Below the pieces are notes generated by a model, which did no database searches, was not told where the DNA came from, and saw only the letters and a program-made list of their open reading frames with translations. Shown in pieces: positions 1-8,843 of a stretch of 64,000 nucleotides of DNA (positions are counted from its first letter, which is position 1; every line of letters begins with the position of its first letter). Source of the DNA: JBKECF01 sp047974375 (lineage in GTDB: Bacteria > Bacillota > Clostridia > Lachnospirales > CAMZNU01). The translations under genes were made by a program, and so were the position numbers. The DNA is taken from the NCBI GenBank assembly GCA_047974375.1, contig JBKECF010000054.1, positions 124,001 through 188,000 of the forward strand, read 5' to 3'.

Positions 1-213
1 TAGGTTTGTATTGTTACTTGGCGAAATGTTGCAAATGCCTGTTAAATTATTAAGTGTAATGTTCAGGGCCTCATCTATGGGAACATTATAGTTTTTACTA
101 CTTTCTAGTTTATTGAGGCCAGTTACAGCACTTACTTTAGTAGTTGCATTCACCATTATTTCGTTAGATATAGATTTTATTATTTCGCCTAATTGGTCCT
201 TTAGTTCAGCCAT
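1..213 (-). CDS. Unknown protein, C-terminus beyond left edge
   Basis: The minus-strand frame opens with an ATG at 211-213, preceded by a good AAGGAGAG ribosome site, and stays open to the window edge (71 codons visible). The start reads MAELKDQLGEIIKSISNEI, an amphipathic helix-like stretch, followed by a polar Asn/Thr-rich part. There is no signal peptide or membrane segment in the visible portion. I do not recognise the family and assign no function. It diverges from mntP across an AT-rich 91-bp gap that probably holds both promoters. Confidence 0.6.
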   Translation of the reverse strand, partial: MAELKDQLGEIIKSISNEIMVNATTKVSAVTGLNKLESSKNYNVPIDEALNITLNNLTGICNISPSNNTNL

Positions 214-304
214 TTTTTATCTCTCCTTATTGCTAGAATTATATATATACTATATATTACAACAATACGGTTATTTTTAAAACAACTTTTTTCAGGAGGT
301 TAAC

Positions 305-847
305 ATGTTATTTACAGTAATAGTAATATCTGTAGCCTTGGCTATGGATGCTTTTGCAGTATCAATATCTAATGGAGTTTCAATCAAGAGTTCGAAAAAA
401 TACATACCCTGTCTTTTTGGTATTTTTTTTGGGTTCTTTCAATTTCTAATGCCAGTATTGGGATATTATGGGGGAGTATTATTTTTAAGTTTTATTGATA
501 GCTATAGTAGATTTATTTGCTTTACATTATTATTTTTTATAGGGGCGAAAATGTTTATAGAGGCTTATAAAAGTGACGATTTGTGCGAAATAAAAGTTTC
601 TATAGGACTTAAAACTCTTATAAGTTTAAGTATAGCTACAAGTATAGATGCATTTGCTGTAGGGATTACATTTGCTTTAGATAAAGTGCCTATATGGTCT
701 GCATCAATAGTAATAGGTGTAGTGGCTTTTATTTTTTCTGTAATGGGGTTTTTAATTGGGAAAAAACTAGGTTGTGTTTTTGAAAAAGGCTCTGAATATT
801 TTGGAGGGATAGTATTAATTATTATGGCTGTTTTATCTTTGTTTTAG
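305..847 (+). CDS. mntP: MntP-type manganese efflux pump
   Basis: A 180-residue, six-helix membrane protein of the MntP (UPF0059) family, which exports Mn(II) and protects against manganese excess. The family's internal duplication is visible: ALAMDAFAVSISNG near residues 11-24 and ATSIDAFAVGI near 111-121, each with the membrane Asp (D15, D115) needed for transport in studied members. Length matches the family. The ATG sits 6 bases after a CAGGAGG ribosome site. MntP genes are often under a yybP-ykoY manganese riboswitch, but the 91-bp upstream gap is too short and shows no such structure. The closely related YtaF family is the main alternative. Confidence 0.85.
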   Translation: MLFTVIVISVALAMDAFAVSISNGVSIKSSKKYIPCLFGIFFGFFQFLMPVLGYYGGVLFLSFIDSYSRFICFTLLFFIGAKMFIEAYKSDDLCEIKVSIGLKTLISLSIATSIDAFAVGITFALDKVPIWSASIVIGVVAFIFSVMGFLIGKKLGCVFEKGSEYFGGIVLIIMAVLSLF

Positions 848-934
848 GTTGCTGTCAATTGTGCATAAATTTGTGTTAAAATATAGTTAAGTAAAAAAAG
901 TATAAGGTTATACCTTAGATGGATTGAGGTTTTA

Positions 935-3448
935 ATGAAAAAAATATCTTTAGGGATTTTGGCTCATGTTGATGCAGGAAAAACAACATTATCGGAAAAT
1001 ATATTATTTTTAAAAGGCGTAATACGTAAAAAAGGAAGAGTAGATAATAGCAATACGTATTTAGATACACATACCTTAGAGAAAAATAGAGGCATTACAA
1101 TTTTTTCCAAGGAAGCTGTACTTACTTTTGATGACGGTGAAATAACATTAGTGGATACCCCTGGTCATGTGGATTTTTCGGCAGAAATGGAGCGTACTCT
1201 TAGTATTTTGAATTATGCCATACTTGTAATAAACGGAGCAAGCGGTGTGCAAAGCCATACAAAAACACTCTGGCAGTTACTCCATAAATATAAAATACCC
1301 ACATTTATTTTTGTTAATAAAATGGATCAAACAGGTGTAGAAAAGTCAGTTATAGTTAAAAATATTAAAGAGGAATTAAGTAATAACGTTGTTGACTTTA
1401 CTTCAAATTATTATGAGAATATAGCTCTGTGTAATGAAAAACTGATGAATTACTATTTGGAGCAAGAAAAGATTTTACCCGAGGATATACAATGGGTTAT
1501 AAGGGAAAGAGAAATATTCCCCATGTTTTTTGGCTCTGCTTTAAAAGGTGATGGAGTAGAAGATTTAGTAAATGCTCTAGATATGTACACTTGTAAAGTG
1601 GAGTATGGAAAAAAATTTTCAGGAAATATTTATAAAATAAGCCACGAAAATGGTCAAAAAATTTCACATATGAAAATTATAGGTGGTAGTTTAAAGGTAA
1701 AGGATAGTTTAGAAATAAATGCCATAGAAGAAAAAATAAATGAAATAAGAATTTATTCCGGCGATAAATATAATGTTGTACAAGAAGCTGTCGGTGGAGA
1801 TGTATGTGCTGTTACGGGATTAACAAAGGCTAAAGCTGGTATGGTAATAGGTGAAAATAGGGATATTCTTGTACCTACACTAAAGCCTGTTTTAATTTAT
1901 AAAGTAGAGTTAATAAATGGGGAAGATACAAAAGTTGTATTGCCGTTTTTTAAAGAAATTGAAGTTGAATTGCCGGAAATAAAATTCACTTGGGATACTG
2001 GTGAAATAAAGGTGCATTTAATGGGTGAAATACAAAAAGAAGTATTGCAATCTATAGTAAAAAGTAGGTTTGACTTAGATATTGGTTTTGGAGAAGGCAC
2101 TATAGTTTATAAGGAGACCATTGAGAATATAGTTGAGGGAGTAGGGCATTTTGAACCTTTAAGACATTATTCAGAAGTACATGTATTATTAGAACCATTG
2201 CCATACAATAGCAATATAGTAATTGAAACAAATTGCAGTGAAGATATATTAGCGAAAAATTGGCAGAACTTAGTATTAAGCCACTTAAGGGAGAAAAGCC
2301 ATTTAGGAGTTTTAACAGGATCGCCTATAACGGGCTTGAAAATAACTTTATTAGCTGGTAGAGCACATAAAAAACACACAGAAGGCGGCGATTTTAGAGA
2401 GGCAACTTACAGAGCTGTAAGGCATGGATTAAAAAAGGCTAAGTCAATTTTGTTAGAACCCTATTATAAATTTATATTGGAAATTCCAGAGAGTAATTCA
2501 GGAAGAGCCATGACAGACATACAAAATATGTGTGGCTCATATAAAATAAAAAATTCTAAAAATGGCATAACAATTTTAGAGGGAAAAGCACCAGTTGTAA
2601 ATATAAGGAATTATCACATAGATGTAATGGCGTATAGTAGTGGCATAGGGCGTTTAAGTTTAAGTTTAGACGGTTATGACCTTTGCCATAATAGTGATGA
2701 GGTAATTGAGTCTATAAATTATGACTCTGAAAGGGATATAGCAAATCCAACAGGTTCTGTTTTTTGTGCACATGGTAGCGGATTCTTAGTTACATATGAT
2801 GAAGTTGAATCCTATATGCACATACCTTATATTTATGAAGAATCTATTATAGATGAAGAAACTTATGAGGTAAAGAAAAGAGATATAGACTTAAATGTAA
2901 GTAATGAAGAAATAGAAAAAATATTTAATAATACTTTTTTTTCAAATCAAAGTAAAAAAACAATGGAGAAGAAAAAAGTTGAGAATTTTAGTAAGTATAA
3001 ATCTCCTTATAAAGCAAGGCTTAAGGGAGAGGAGTATTTAATAATAGATGGGTACAATATAATATTTGCCTGGGAAGACTTGAGGCAGTTGGCAAACAAG
3101 GACATAGACCATGCAAGGAAAGCCTTGATAGATACAATGAGCAACTTTAGTGGTTATGTAAGGTACAATGTTATGGTAGTATTTGATGCCTATAGAGTTA
3201 AGAGTAAGGAGAGTATGGAGGAATACAAGGGGGTAAAAGTTGTATATACAGCTTACGCACAAACAGCTGATGAGTATATCGAGAGATTCACACATAAGTA
3301 TAAAAATAACTATAGAATAACAGTTGCCACATCTGATGCAACGGAACAAGTTATAATAAGAGGTGCGAATTGTGGTTTGTTATCAGCTAGGGAATTAGGT
3401 TTGGAAGTAAAAAGAATAGAAAAAGAGATAAAAGAGTTGATGAGATAA
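935..3448 (+). CDS. Ribosomal-protection-type GTPase fused to a C-terminal NYN (YacP/Rae1-like) nuclease domain
   Basis: An EF-G/TetM-like ribosome GTPase of 837 residues, about 200 longer than TetM. The GTP-binding motifs are complete: AHVDAGKTT (10-18), RGIT (52-55), DTPGH (74-78), NKMD (128-131). EF-G-like domains follow to about residue 640 (for example LLEPYYKFILEIPES and the HGSGFLVTYDEV end seen in protection proteins). After a charged linker (about 650-700), residues 701-837 form a NYN/PIN-like domain starting YLIIDGYNIIF, with acidic residues placed as in an active site (D705, D751, D779/E780, D801). In Bacillus the stand-alone version, Rae1/YacP, cleaves mRNA in the ribosomal A site. 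The fusion suggests a factor that binds stalled ribosomes and cuts their mRNA, but that role is inference. The domain IV tip differs from TetM, so tetracycline resistance is not implied. It overlaps priA by one base (TAATG). Confidence 0.85.
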   Translation: MKKISLGILAHVDAGKTTLSENILFLKGVIRKKGRVDNSNTYLDTHTLEKNRGITIFSKEAVLTFDDGEITLVDTPGHVDFSAEMERTLSILNYAILVINGASGVQSHTKTLWQLLHKYKIPTFIFVNKMDQTGVEKSVIVKNIKEELSNNVVDFTSNYYENIALCNEKLMNYYLEQEKILPEDIQWVIREREIFPMFFGSALKGDGVEDLVNALDMYTCKVEYGKKFSGNIYKISHENGQKISHMKIIGGSLKVKDSLEINAIEEKINEIRIYSGDKYNVVQEAVGGDVCAVTGLTKAKAGMVIGENRDILVPTLKPVLIYKVELINGEDTKVVLPFFKEIEVELPEIKFTWDTGEIKVHLMGEIQKEVLQSIVKSRFDLDIGFGEGTIVYKETIENIVEGVGHFEPLRHYSEVHVLLEPLPYNSNIVIETNCSEDILAKNWQNLVLSHLREKSHLGVLTGSPITGLKITLLAGRAHKKHTEGGDFREATYRAVRHGLKKAKSILLEPYYKFILEIPESNSGRAMTDIQNMCGSYKIKNSKNGITILEGKAPVVNIRNYHIDVMAYSSGIGRLSLSLDGYDLCHNSDEVIESINYDSERDIANPTGSVFCAHGSGFLVTYDEVESYMHIPYIYEESIIDEETYEVKKRDIDLNVSNEEIEKIFNNTFFSNQSKKTMEKKKVENFSKYKSPYKARLKGEEYLIIDGYNIIFAWEDLRQLANKDIDHARKALIDTMSNFSGYVRYNVMVVFDAYRVKSKESMEEYKGVKVVYTAYAQTADEYIERFTHKYKNNYRITVATSDATEQVIIRGANCGLLSARELGLEVKRIEKEIKELMR

Positions 3449-5877
3449 TGGAAGTTTTTGTTAATATACTGGTAAATATATCAAATGATGAAGTTGATAA
3501 TTTATATACATATAAAATATATAAACCGGACTATATAAAAAATGAAGATGATTTAATAGGTTATAGAGTAATGGTGCCTTTTGGCAGAAGCAATAAAAAT
3601 ATTGAAGGTTTTATAATTAGCCTTGCCAAAGAAATACACTATGATAAAAGTAAAATTAAAAAGGTTTCTTTTTTACCTGAAACCTATCCAATGTTCACTA
3701 AATGGCAAATTGATTTAGCTATATGGATGAGTAAGGAATATTTTTGCAGATTAATAGAATGTATAAAAACTATAAAACCATCAGGTAAGAAAATAAGTAC
3801 GAAATATGTGTTTTATATAAAAAATAAAATAGAGAAGTTAACAGCAAAGGAAAATGAGCTATATGAATATATAAAAAAGTACGAAAAGGTAACGGATACA
3901 GAAATTTTGGAAAATTTTTCTAAAGGAATTCTAGATAATCTTTTAAAGAAAGAGGCGATAGGACGACAGCAAATTTCGAAAGTGCAAGATTTAACTTTAA
4001 GAGTAAGAGTAGTTTCACTATTACAACATAAAAAAAATGAAATAAAATTAATTAAAGAAAAAAAGAACAAGCAATCAAAGGTAATAGAATTTATTGAAAA
4101 ATATGACAATGGCGAAAATGAAATGGAAGTTAATTACAGTGACATAAAAGATTATTTGGGAATATCTAATTCGCCAATTGATACTTTGGAAAAAAATGGA
4201 ATAATAGAATATAAAACGAAAATTATTAAGCGAAATAGTGTAATAAAATATCAAGTAAAAAATAAAAATAATAATTTAACTATGGAACAAAAAAATGCTC
4301 TTGCTGGGATAATCGAAGAAAAGGAGAAAACTATATTGCTCCATGGTGTAACGGGTAGTGGTAAAACGGAAGTATATATGCATGCTATAGAGGAGTTCAT
4401 TTCCATGGGCAAAAGTGCTATAGTTTTAGTGCCAGAAATATCATTAACACCACAAACTGTAAGTAATTTTACCAACAGATTTGGGGATAAAGTTGCCTTT
4501 ACCCATAGTAGATTGTCTATTGGCGAAAGGCATGATGTATGGCAAAAAGTAAGAGATAAAGATGTAAGTATTGTAATTGGACCTAGGTCGGCTGTATTTA
4601 TGCCAATGGATAATTTGGGTATAGTAATAATAGACGAGGAGCATGAAAGCAGTTTTAAGTCTGACACAACGCCAAAATATGAAACAGATGAAGTGGCAAG
4701 AAAAATTTGTGATTTAGTAGGTGCTACATTAGTATTGGGTTCAGCCACGCCAAAAATAAATACATACAATAAAGTTGGTTCAAAAATAAAGTTAATTGAA
4801 ATGAATAGTAGGGTAAATAATTCCTTTCCGGAAATAGAAGTAGAAGATATGAGATTGGAATTAGCCAAGGGAAATAGGTCTATTTTTAGTGAAAAGTTAT
4901 TAAAATCCATGGTGGAAACTTTAAATGATAATAAGCAAATAATTTTATTTCTAAATAAAAGAGGTTTTTCGAAATTTGTTTCCTGTAGAACTTGTGGTTA
5001 TGTTATGGAATGTGATAACTGCAGTGTAAGTTATACATATCATAAATATAATAATTCACTAAAATGCCATTATTGTAACAAGGAAATAAATATGGCAACA
5101 AATTGTCCAGTATGTGGTTCTAAATATTTGAGGGAATTTGGTGTTGGTACACAAAAGATTGAAGAGGAACTAAAAAAAATATTTCCCAATGAAAAAATAT
5201 TGCGAATGGATTTAGATACAACTAGCAAAAAAAATAGTCATGAAAATATTTTAGAAAAATTTCGTTCTATGGAAAGCAGAATTTTAATAGGTACGCAAAT
5301 GATTGCAAAAGGATTGGATTTCCCTTCAGTAACTTTAGTAGGTGTAATAGCAGCAGACTTATCGCTAAATAATGGAGACTATCGTTCTGGAGAAATTACA
5401 TATCAATTATTAAGTCAAGTAGCAGGCAGAGCAGGACGAAGCCAGCACAAGGGCAGAGTAATAATACAAACCTATAATCCGAATCACTATGCAATTGTTT
5501 GTGCAAAAAATAATGACTATGACGGATTTTATAAAGAGGAAATAGCCTTGCGAAGACAAATGAATTATCCACCATTTACAAATATTTTTGTTGTAACATT
5601 TATAAGTGATGATGAACGGGATTTAATTGTTAAGCTTAATAGATTGTTGTATTACATGAATTATTATAATAAAAAAGGCTTTTTCGAAATGCTAGGCCCT
5701 ACACCATGTAATGTATTTAGGGTAAATAACAAGTATAGATGGCGAATAATTGTTAGAGGCGAAAGTAGAGAGCTGTTAATTATGTTTAATATGCACTGTT
5801 TAAAGGCTTTTAAAAAACAGGAAGAACACTCAAAAATAGATATAAATTTAAATATAAATCCAACGGTAATTTTTTAA
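3448..5877 (+). CDS. priA: Primosomal protein N' (replication restart helicase PriA)
   Basis: PriA recognises stalled forks and D-loops and reloads the replicative helicase. The 809-residue protein has the N-terminal DNA-binding region, Walker A GVTGSGKT at 300-307, Walker B DEEH at 396-399, and a zinc module of eight cysteines between about 513 and 560 (CRTC, CDNC, CHYC, CPVC). Motif VI-like QVAGRAGRSQHKGRV follows. Length is a little over the usual 730-800. Its start overlaps the stop of the upstream GTPase gene by one base, so translation is probably coupled. priA-def-fmt is a common Firmicutes gene order. Confidence 0.96.
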   Translation: MEVFVNILVNISNDEVDNLYTYKIYKPDYIKNEDDLIGYRVMVPFGRSNKNIEGFIISLAKEIHYDKSKIKKVSFLPETYPMFTKWQIDLAIWMSKEYFCRLIECIKTIKPSGKKISTKYVFYIKNKIEKLTAKENELYEYIKKYEKVTDTEILENFSKGILDNLLKKEAIGRQQISKVQDLTLRVRVVSLLQHKKNEIKLIKEKKNKQSKVIEFIEKYDNGENEMEVNYSDIKDYLGISNSPIDTLEKNGIIEYKTKIIKRNSVIKYQVKNKNNNLTMEQKNALAGIIEEKEKTILLHGVTGSGKTEVYMHAIEEFISMGKSAIVLVPEISLTPQTVSNFTNRFGDKVAFTHSRLSIGERHDVWQKVRDKDVSIVIGPRSAVFMPMDNLGIVIIDEEHESSFKSDTTPKYETDEVARKICDLVGATLVLGSATPKINTYNKVGSKIKLIEMNSRVNNSFPEIEVEDMRLELAKGNRSIFSEKLLKSMVETLNDNKQIILFLNKRGFSKFVSCRTCGYVMECDNCSVSYTYHKYNNSLKCHYCNKEINMATNCPVCGSKYLREFGVGTQKIEEELKKIFPNEKILRMDLDTTSKKNSHENILEKFRSMESRILIGTQMIAKGLDFPSVTLVGVIAADLSLNNGDYRSGEITYQLLSQVAGRAGRSQHKGRVIIQTYNPNHYAIVCAKNNDYDGFYKEEIALRRQMNYPPFTNIFVVTFISDDERDLIVKLNRLLYYMNYYNKKGFFEMLGPTPCNVFRVNNKYRWRIIVRGESRELLIMFNMHCLKAFKKQEEHSKIDINLNINPTVIF

Positions 5878-5894
5878 AAAAGAAGGAGAAAATT

Positions 5895-6422
5895 ATGGCA
5901 ATACGAGAGTTTAGAGAAATCGGAGAGGATATATTATATAAAAAGTCTAAGGCTGTAAAGGAGATTACAGGTAGGGTAATAGAGTTGTTAGACGACATGG
6001 CTGTTACTATGGAAGAGTATAATGGCATAGGACTTGCTGCAGTACAAGTGGGTATGTTAAAAAGAATTTTTATTATTTTATATGTAGAAGATGTACTTGA
6101 TGAAAATGGTGAAGCAGTTTTAGATGATGATAATGAACCCTTAACGAAGGAAGAAATAATAGAATTTATTAATCCGGAAATTTTAGAACGTAGAGGAAGC
6201 CAAATAAATATTGAGGGATGTTTAAGTGTTCCTGGTAAAAGTGGCAATGTTGAACGTCCTGAATATGTAAAAATGAAGGCTATGGATAGAGAGGGTAATG
6301 AATTTATAGTTGAATATGAAGGCTACTATGCAACGGTAGTATCTCATGAATATGACCATTTAGATGGTATACTTTACGTAGATAAAGTAATAGATGAAGA
6401 ATGTGATAAAGAAGAGGAGTAA
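5895..6422 (+). CDS. def: Peptide deformylase
   Basis: Removes the formyl group from the N-terminal Met of new proteins; a metal (Fe/Zn) enzyme. All three family motifs are present: GIGLAAVQ (44-51), EGCLS (107-111, Cys ligand) and HEYDH (151-155, two His ligands and the catalytic Glu). Unusual is an acidic insertion at about residues 65-90 (ENGEAVLDDDNEPLTKEE) between the first two motifs. The start has an AGAAGGAG ribosome site. fmt begins three bases after the stop codon, and the two enzymes handle opposite ends of the same formyl cycle. Confidence 0.95.
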   Translation: MAIREFREIGEDILYKKSKAVKEITGRVIELLDDMAVTMEEYNGIGLAAVQVGMLKRIFIILYVEDVLDENGEAVLDDDNEPLTKEEIIEFINPEILERRGSQINIEGCLSVPGKSGNVERPEYVKMKAMDREGNEFIVEYEGYYATVVSHEYDHLDGILYVDKVIDEECDKEEE

Positions 6423-6425
6423 AAA

Positions 6426-7367
6426 ATGAAAGTTTTATTTATGGGAACTCCAGATTTTGCTTGTTATGCCCTAGAAAAAATATTGAATACTGAATTTTGT
6501 CAAGTAGTTGGTGTTATTTGTCAGCCTGATAAACCAAAGGGTAGGGGAAAAAGGGTACAATATTGTGACGTTAAAGAATTAGCACTAAACCATGACCTTA
6601 ATATTTTTCAGCCTAGACGGATAAAATCTGATGAAGGTGTGGAATATATAAAAAAAATGAATCCGGATTTGATTGTGGTTGTTGCATATGGACAAATACT
6701 TTCTAAGGAGATATTGGATATACCTAAGTATGGCTGCATAAATGTTCACGGATCTCTCTTGCCTAAATACAGAGGGGCTGCCCCTGTCCATCGTGCCGTT
6801 ATTAATGGAGATACCATTACGGGGGCAACTATTATGTATATGGATGAGGGTTTGGACACTGGCGATATGATTTTAAAAAAAGAGGTTGAAATTTTATTAA
6901 ATAATACTTCTGGTGATGTATATACTCAAGTTGCTAAGGCAGGAGCTGATGCTTTGGGTCAAGTGCTTATTAATATAAAAAATAATACAGTTACTAGGGA
7001 GAAGCAAAATGATGACTTATCAACTTATGCAAGACTTTTAACTAAAGATGAAGGGAATATTGATTGGGATGAAAGTTCCGAGGATATACGCAACAAAGTA
7101 AGGGGACTTAACCCATGGCCAACTTCCTATAGCTATTTAAATGGTGAAGTGTATAAGATTTGGGAAGTGGAAATTTACAAGGATTATGAGGGCAAACCAG
7201 GTCAAGTAGTTGAGGTAATAAAAGATAGAGGAATAGTTGTAAAGACTGGAGATTCATCTGTTATTGTCACTAGAATACAAAAACAGGGTAAAAAACAAAT
7301 GGAAACTAAAGAGTTTTTAAAGGGCTATAATATTGAACGAGGGGCAAGTTTTGGTTCTCTAGAATAG
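6426..7367 (+). CDS. fmt: Methionyl-tRNA formyltransferase
   Basis: Transfers a formyl group from 10-formyl-THF to Met-tRNA(fMet). The 313-residue length is typical. The catalytic Asn/His pair sits in INVHGSLLPKYRGAAP (N106, H108), and the catalytic Asp follows in EGLDTGD (D144). A C-terminal OB-like tRNA-binding domain occupies about 205-313 (RGLNPWPTSYSY and onward). It is the last gene of the four-gene operon and is followed at once by a strong two-way terminator. Confidence 0.96.
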   Translation: MKVLFMGTPDFACYALEKILNTEFCQVVGVICQPDKPKGRGKRVQYCDVKELALNHDLNIFQPRRIKSDEGVEYIKKMNPDLIVVVAYGQILSKEILDIPKYGCINVHGSLLPKYRGAAPVHRAVINGDTITGATIMYMDEGLDTGDMILKKEVEILLNNTSGDVYTQVAKAGADALGQVLINIKNNTVTREKQNDDLSTYARLLTKDEGNIDWDESSEDIRNKVRGLNPWPTSYSYLNGEVYKIWEVEIYKDYEGKPGQVVEVIKDRGIVVKTGDSSVIVTRIQKQGKKQMETKEFLKGYNIERGASFGSLE

Positions 7368-7390
7368 TATAGAAAGTTATTTTAAATAAA

Positions 7391-7430
7391 CAACATCCCC
7401 TTTGGAATTAAACGTCCAAAGGGGATGTTG
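7391..7430. terminator. Bidirectional terminator between fmt and rpsI
   Basis: Perfect 16-bp inverted repeat (7391-7406 and 7415-7430) with an 8-base loop, sitting between convergent fmt and rpsI. A-rich DNA to the left gives a U-rich tail on the minus transcript; the plus-strand tail is only moderately U-rich. Confidence 0.9.
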
Positions 7431-7445
7431 ATATATTTGATAAAA

Positions 7446-7838
7446 CTATCTTTTACTAAACTGAGGTGCACGTCTAGCTCCTCTAAGACCGTATTTCTTT
7501 CTTTCCTTCATACGTGGGTCACGAGTAAGGAAACCAGCTTTTTTAAGAGTTGGACGGTAGTCGCCATCAACTTCTAATAAAGCACGAGATATACCATGAC
7601 GTATAGCGCCAGCTTGGCCAGTGTATCCGCCACCGTAAACATTAACTTTAATATCGTATTTGCCTAAAGTATCTGTAATAGTAAGAGGCTGTCTAGCCAC
7701 TACTTTTAAAGTTTCTAGGTCGAAATATTCATCTATATCTCTTTTGTTAATAGTGAATTTACCACTTCCTGGAGCTAAATATACTCTAGCAACAGAACTT
7801 TTTCTTCTACCAGTACCTTGATAATATTGAACTGACAT
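7446..7838 (-). CDS. rpsI: 30S ribosomal protein S9
   Basis: 130-residue S9 of normal length. The N-terminal GTGRRKSSVARVYL and the basic C-terminal tail ending RAPQFSKR, which reaches toward P-site tRNA, are diagnostic. It follows rplM by 9 bases in the standard rplM-rpsI operon. Confidence 0.98.
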   Translation of the reverse strand: MSVQYYQGTGRRKSSVARVYLAPGSGKFTINKRDIDEYFDLETLKVVARQPLTITDTLGKYDIKVNVYGGGYTGQAGAIRHGISRALLEVDGDYRPTLKKAGFLTRDPRMKERKKYGLRGARRAPQFSKR

Positions 7839-7847
7839 AACTACCTC

Positions 7848-8285
7848 CTAATATTTTATTTCTAATACTTCTGGCATTTGTGCTTCATGACCATGCTCAG
7901 CAGTATTGTAAACGCGTAACTTTTTCAACATTTGTCTACCTAAAGAGTTCTTTGGTAACATACCTTTAACGGCAAGTCTTATAACTTCTTCAGGTTTTTT
8001 TTGCATCATTTCTCTTAAAGTAGTTTCTTTCAAACCACCAACATAGTCAGAATGTTTTCTGTATAGTTTTTGGTCTAATTTTTTACCTGTTACTTTAATT
8101 TTATCTGCATTTATAACAACAATATAGTCGCCAGTATCTAAGCTAGGTGTATATATTGGCTTATGTTTACCTCTTAAAATCTTTGCTATTTCTGATGTAA
8201 GTCTTCCTAACGTGTGATCTGTTGCATCAACTACGTACCATTTTCTCTCTATATCTGCACTTTTAGTGATATAAGTAGTTCTCAT
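7848..8285 (-). CDS. rplM: 50S ribosomal protein L13
   Basis: 145-residue L13, an early-assembly large-subunit protein. Recognised by WYVVDATDHTLGRLTSEIA, the central GDYIVVINADKI, and the C-terminal GMLPKNSLGRQMLKKLRVY. The start follows an AGGAGGATATC ribosome site. A clear sigma-A promoter lies about 85 bases upstream. Confidence 0.98.
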   Translation of the reverse strand: MRTTYITKSADIERKWYVVDATDHTLGRLTSEIAKILRGKHKPIYTPSLDTGDYIVVINADKIKVTGKKLDQKLYRKHSDYVGGLKETTLREMMQKKPEEVIRLAVKGMLPKNSLGRQMLKKLRVYNTAEHGHEAQMPEVLEIKY

Positions 8286-8369
8286 GATATCCTCCTATTA
8301 AAATATTTTCCATATCTATTTCAAAACCCGGGGCTAACGGATTTTAAAGTGGCATTTCAAACACAATCA

Positions 8370-8398
8370 ATTATAGAGGTTTAAATACTATAAGTCAA
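8370..8398 (-). promoter_or_regulatory. Sigma-A promoter of rplM-rpsI
   Basis: On the minus strand TTGACT (8393-8398), a 17-bp spacer and a perfect TATAAT (8370-8375), giving a start near 8363 and a leader of about 75 bases before rplM. The leader contains a GC-richer patch (CCGGGGC region near 8330) that could fold. Many Firmicutes autoregulate rplM through such a leader, but I cannot confirm the fold. Confidence 0.75.
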
Positions 8399-8457
8399 TA
8401 CCTAAATCCACATTTCTATAGAAAAAAGTGAAATTATTTTTAATTAAACATAAATAA

Positions 8458-8494
8458 AGACCTGTATGTCGCTTATACAGCCACATACAGGTCT
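8458..8494 (-). terminator. Terminator of the DUF1858 gene
   Basis: 12-bp perfect stem (AGACCTGTATGT at 8458-8469 with its complement at 8483-8494), 13-base loop. On the minus strand it is followed by a U-rich run, so it ends transcripts from the selenium-side minus genes before the rplM promoter. Confidence 0.8.
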
Positions 8495-8531
8495 TGTGTT
8501 TATTTCTGATTTTTAAACAGTCACGCCACTT

Positions 8532-8570
8532 ATGTATACCATTGAGGTGGGGGTCTAATTTTTACCGATT
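8532..8570 (+). repeat. Partial copy of a dispersed intergenic repeat
   Basis: The core TGGGGGTCTAATTTTTACC (8549-8567) with flanking ATTGAGG and GATT matches the right ends of the two longer repeats at 49584-49709 and 51950-52110 almost base for base. Only about 40 bp of the element is present, ending two bases inside the stop codon of the DUF1858 gene. Confidence 0.6.
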
Positions 8571-8775
8571 AAGCTTTGTCAGCTAAAAAAGTATTTATTT
8601 TATTTAATAATTCTTCGAAATCTTTACCGTGAACAGCAACAGCTTGCTCTAAGGTTTCCGCTTGAGCAGAAGGGCAACCTACACAGTGCATGCCTGCTTC
8701 CATAAGAATAGGGATAATACCTCTGTCTAATGAAATTATTTCGTTTATTGTCATATCTCTTGTAATTTCAGCCAT
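8569..8775 (-). CDS. DUF1858 domain protein (hybrid-cluster-associated redox disulfide type)
   Basis: A 68-residue protein made only of a DUF1858 domain: TINEIISLDRGIIPILMEAG, then the CVGCPSA dithiol motif, then LEQAVAVHGKD. Such domains occur alone or next to hybrid-cluster and ScdA/RIC proteins and are thought to bind a redox or cluster partner; the exact role is unknown. It lies 68 bases downstream of the cysteine desulfurase on the same strand, so a sulfur/selenium or Fe-S link is plausible. The start has an AGGAGG site. Confidence 0.8.
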   Translation of the reverse strand: MAEITRDMTINEIISLDRGIIPILMEAGMHCVGCPSAQAETLEQAVAVHGKDFEELLNKINTFLADKA

Positions 8776-8843
8776 TTTAATTCCTCCTAAATTTTATTTG
8801 GACTCATCGTCTTTAGGTAATATACAATTTTTTTTTATTAATT

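Noticed and set aside
935..2900. Tetracycline resistance gene
   Set aside because: TetM-like overall, but the domain IV tip differs from TetM and it is fused to a nuclease domain inside a housekeeping operon; resistance is not supported.
4251..4910. Minus-strand frame of 219 codons inside priA
   Set aside because: Fully antisense to strongly conserved PriA helicase motifs; no ribosome site or family likeness.
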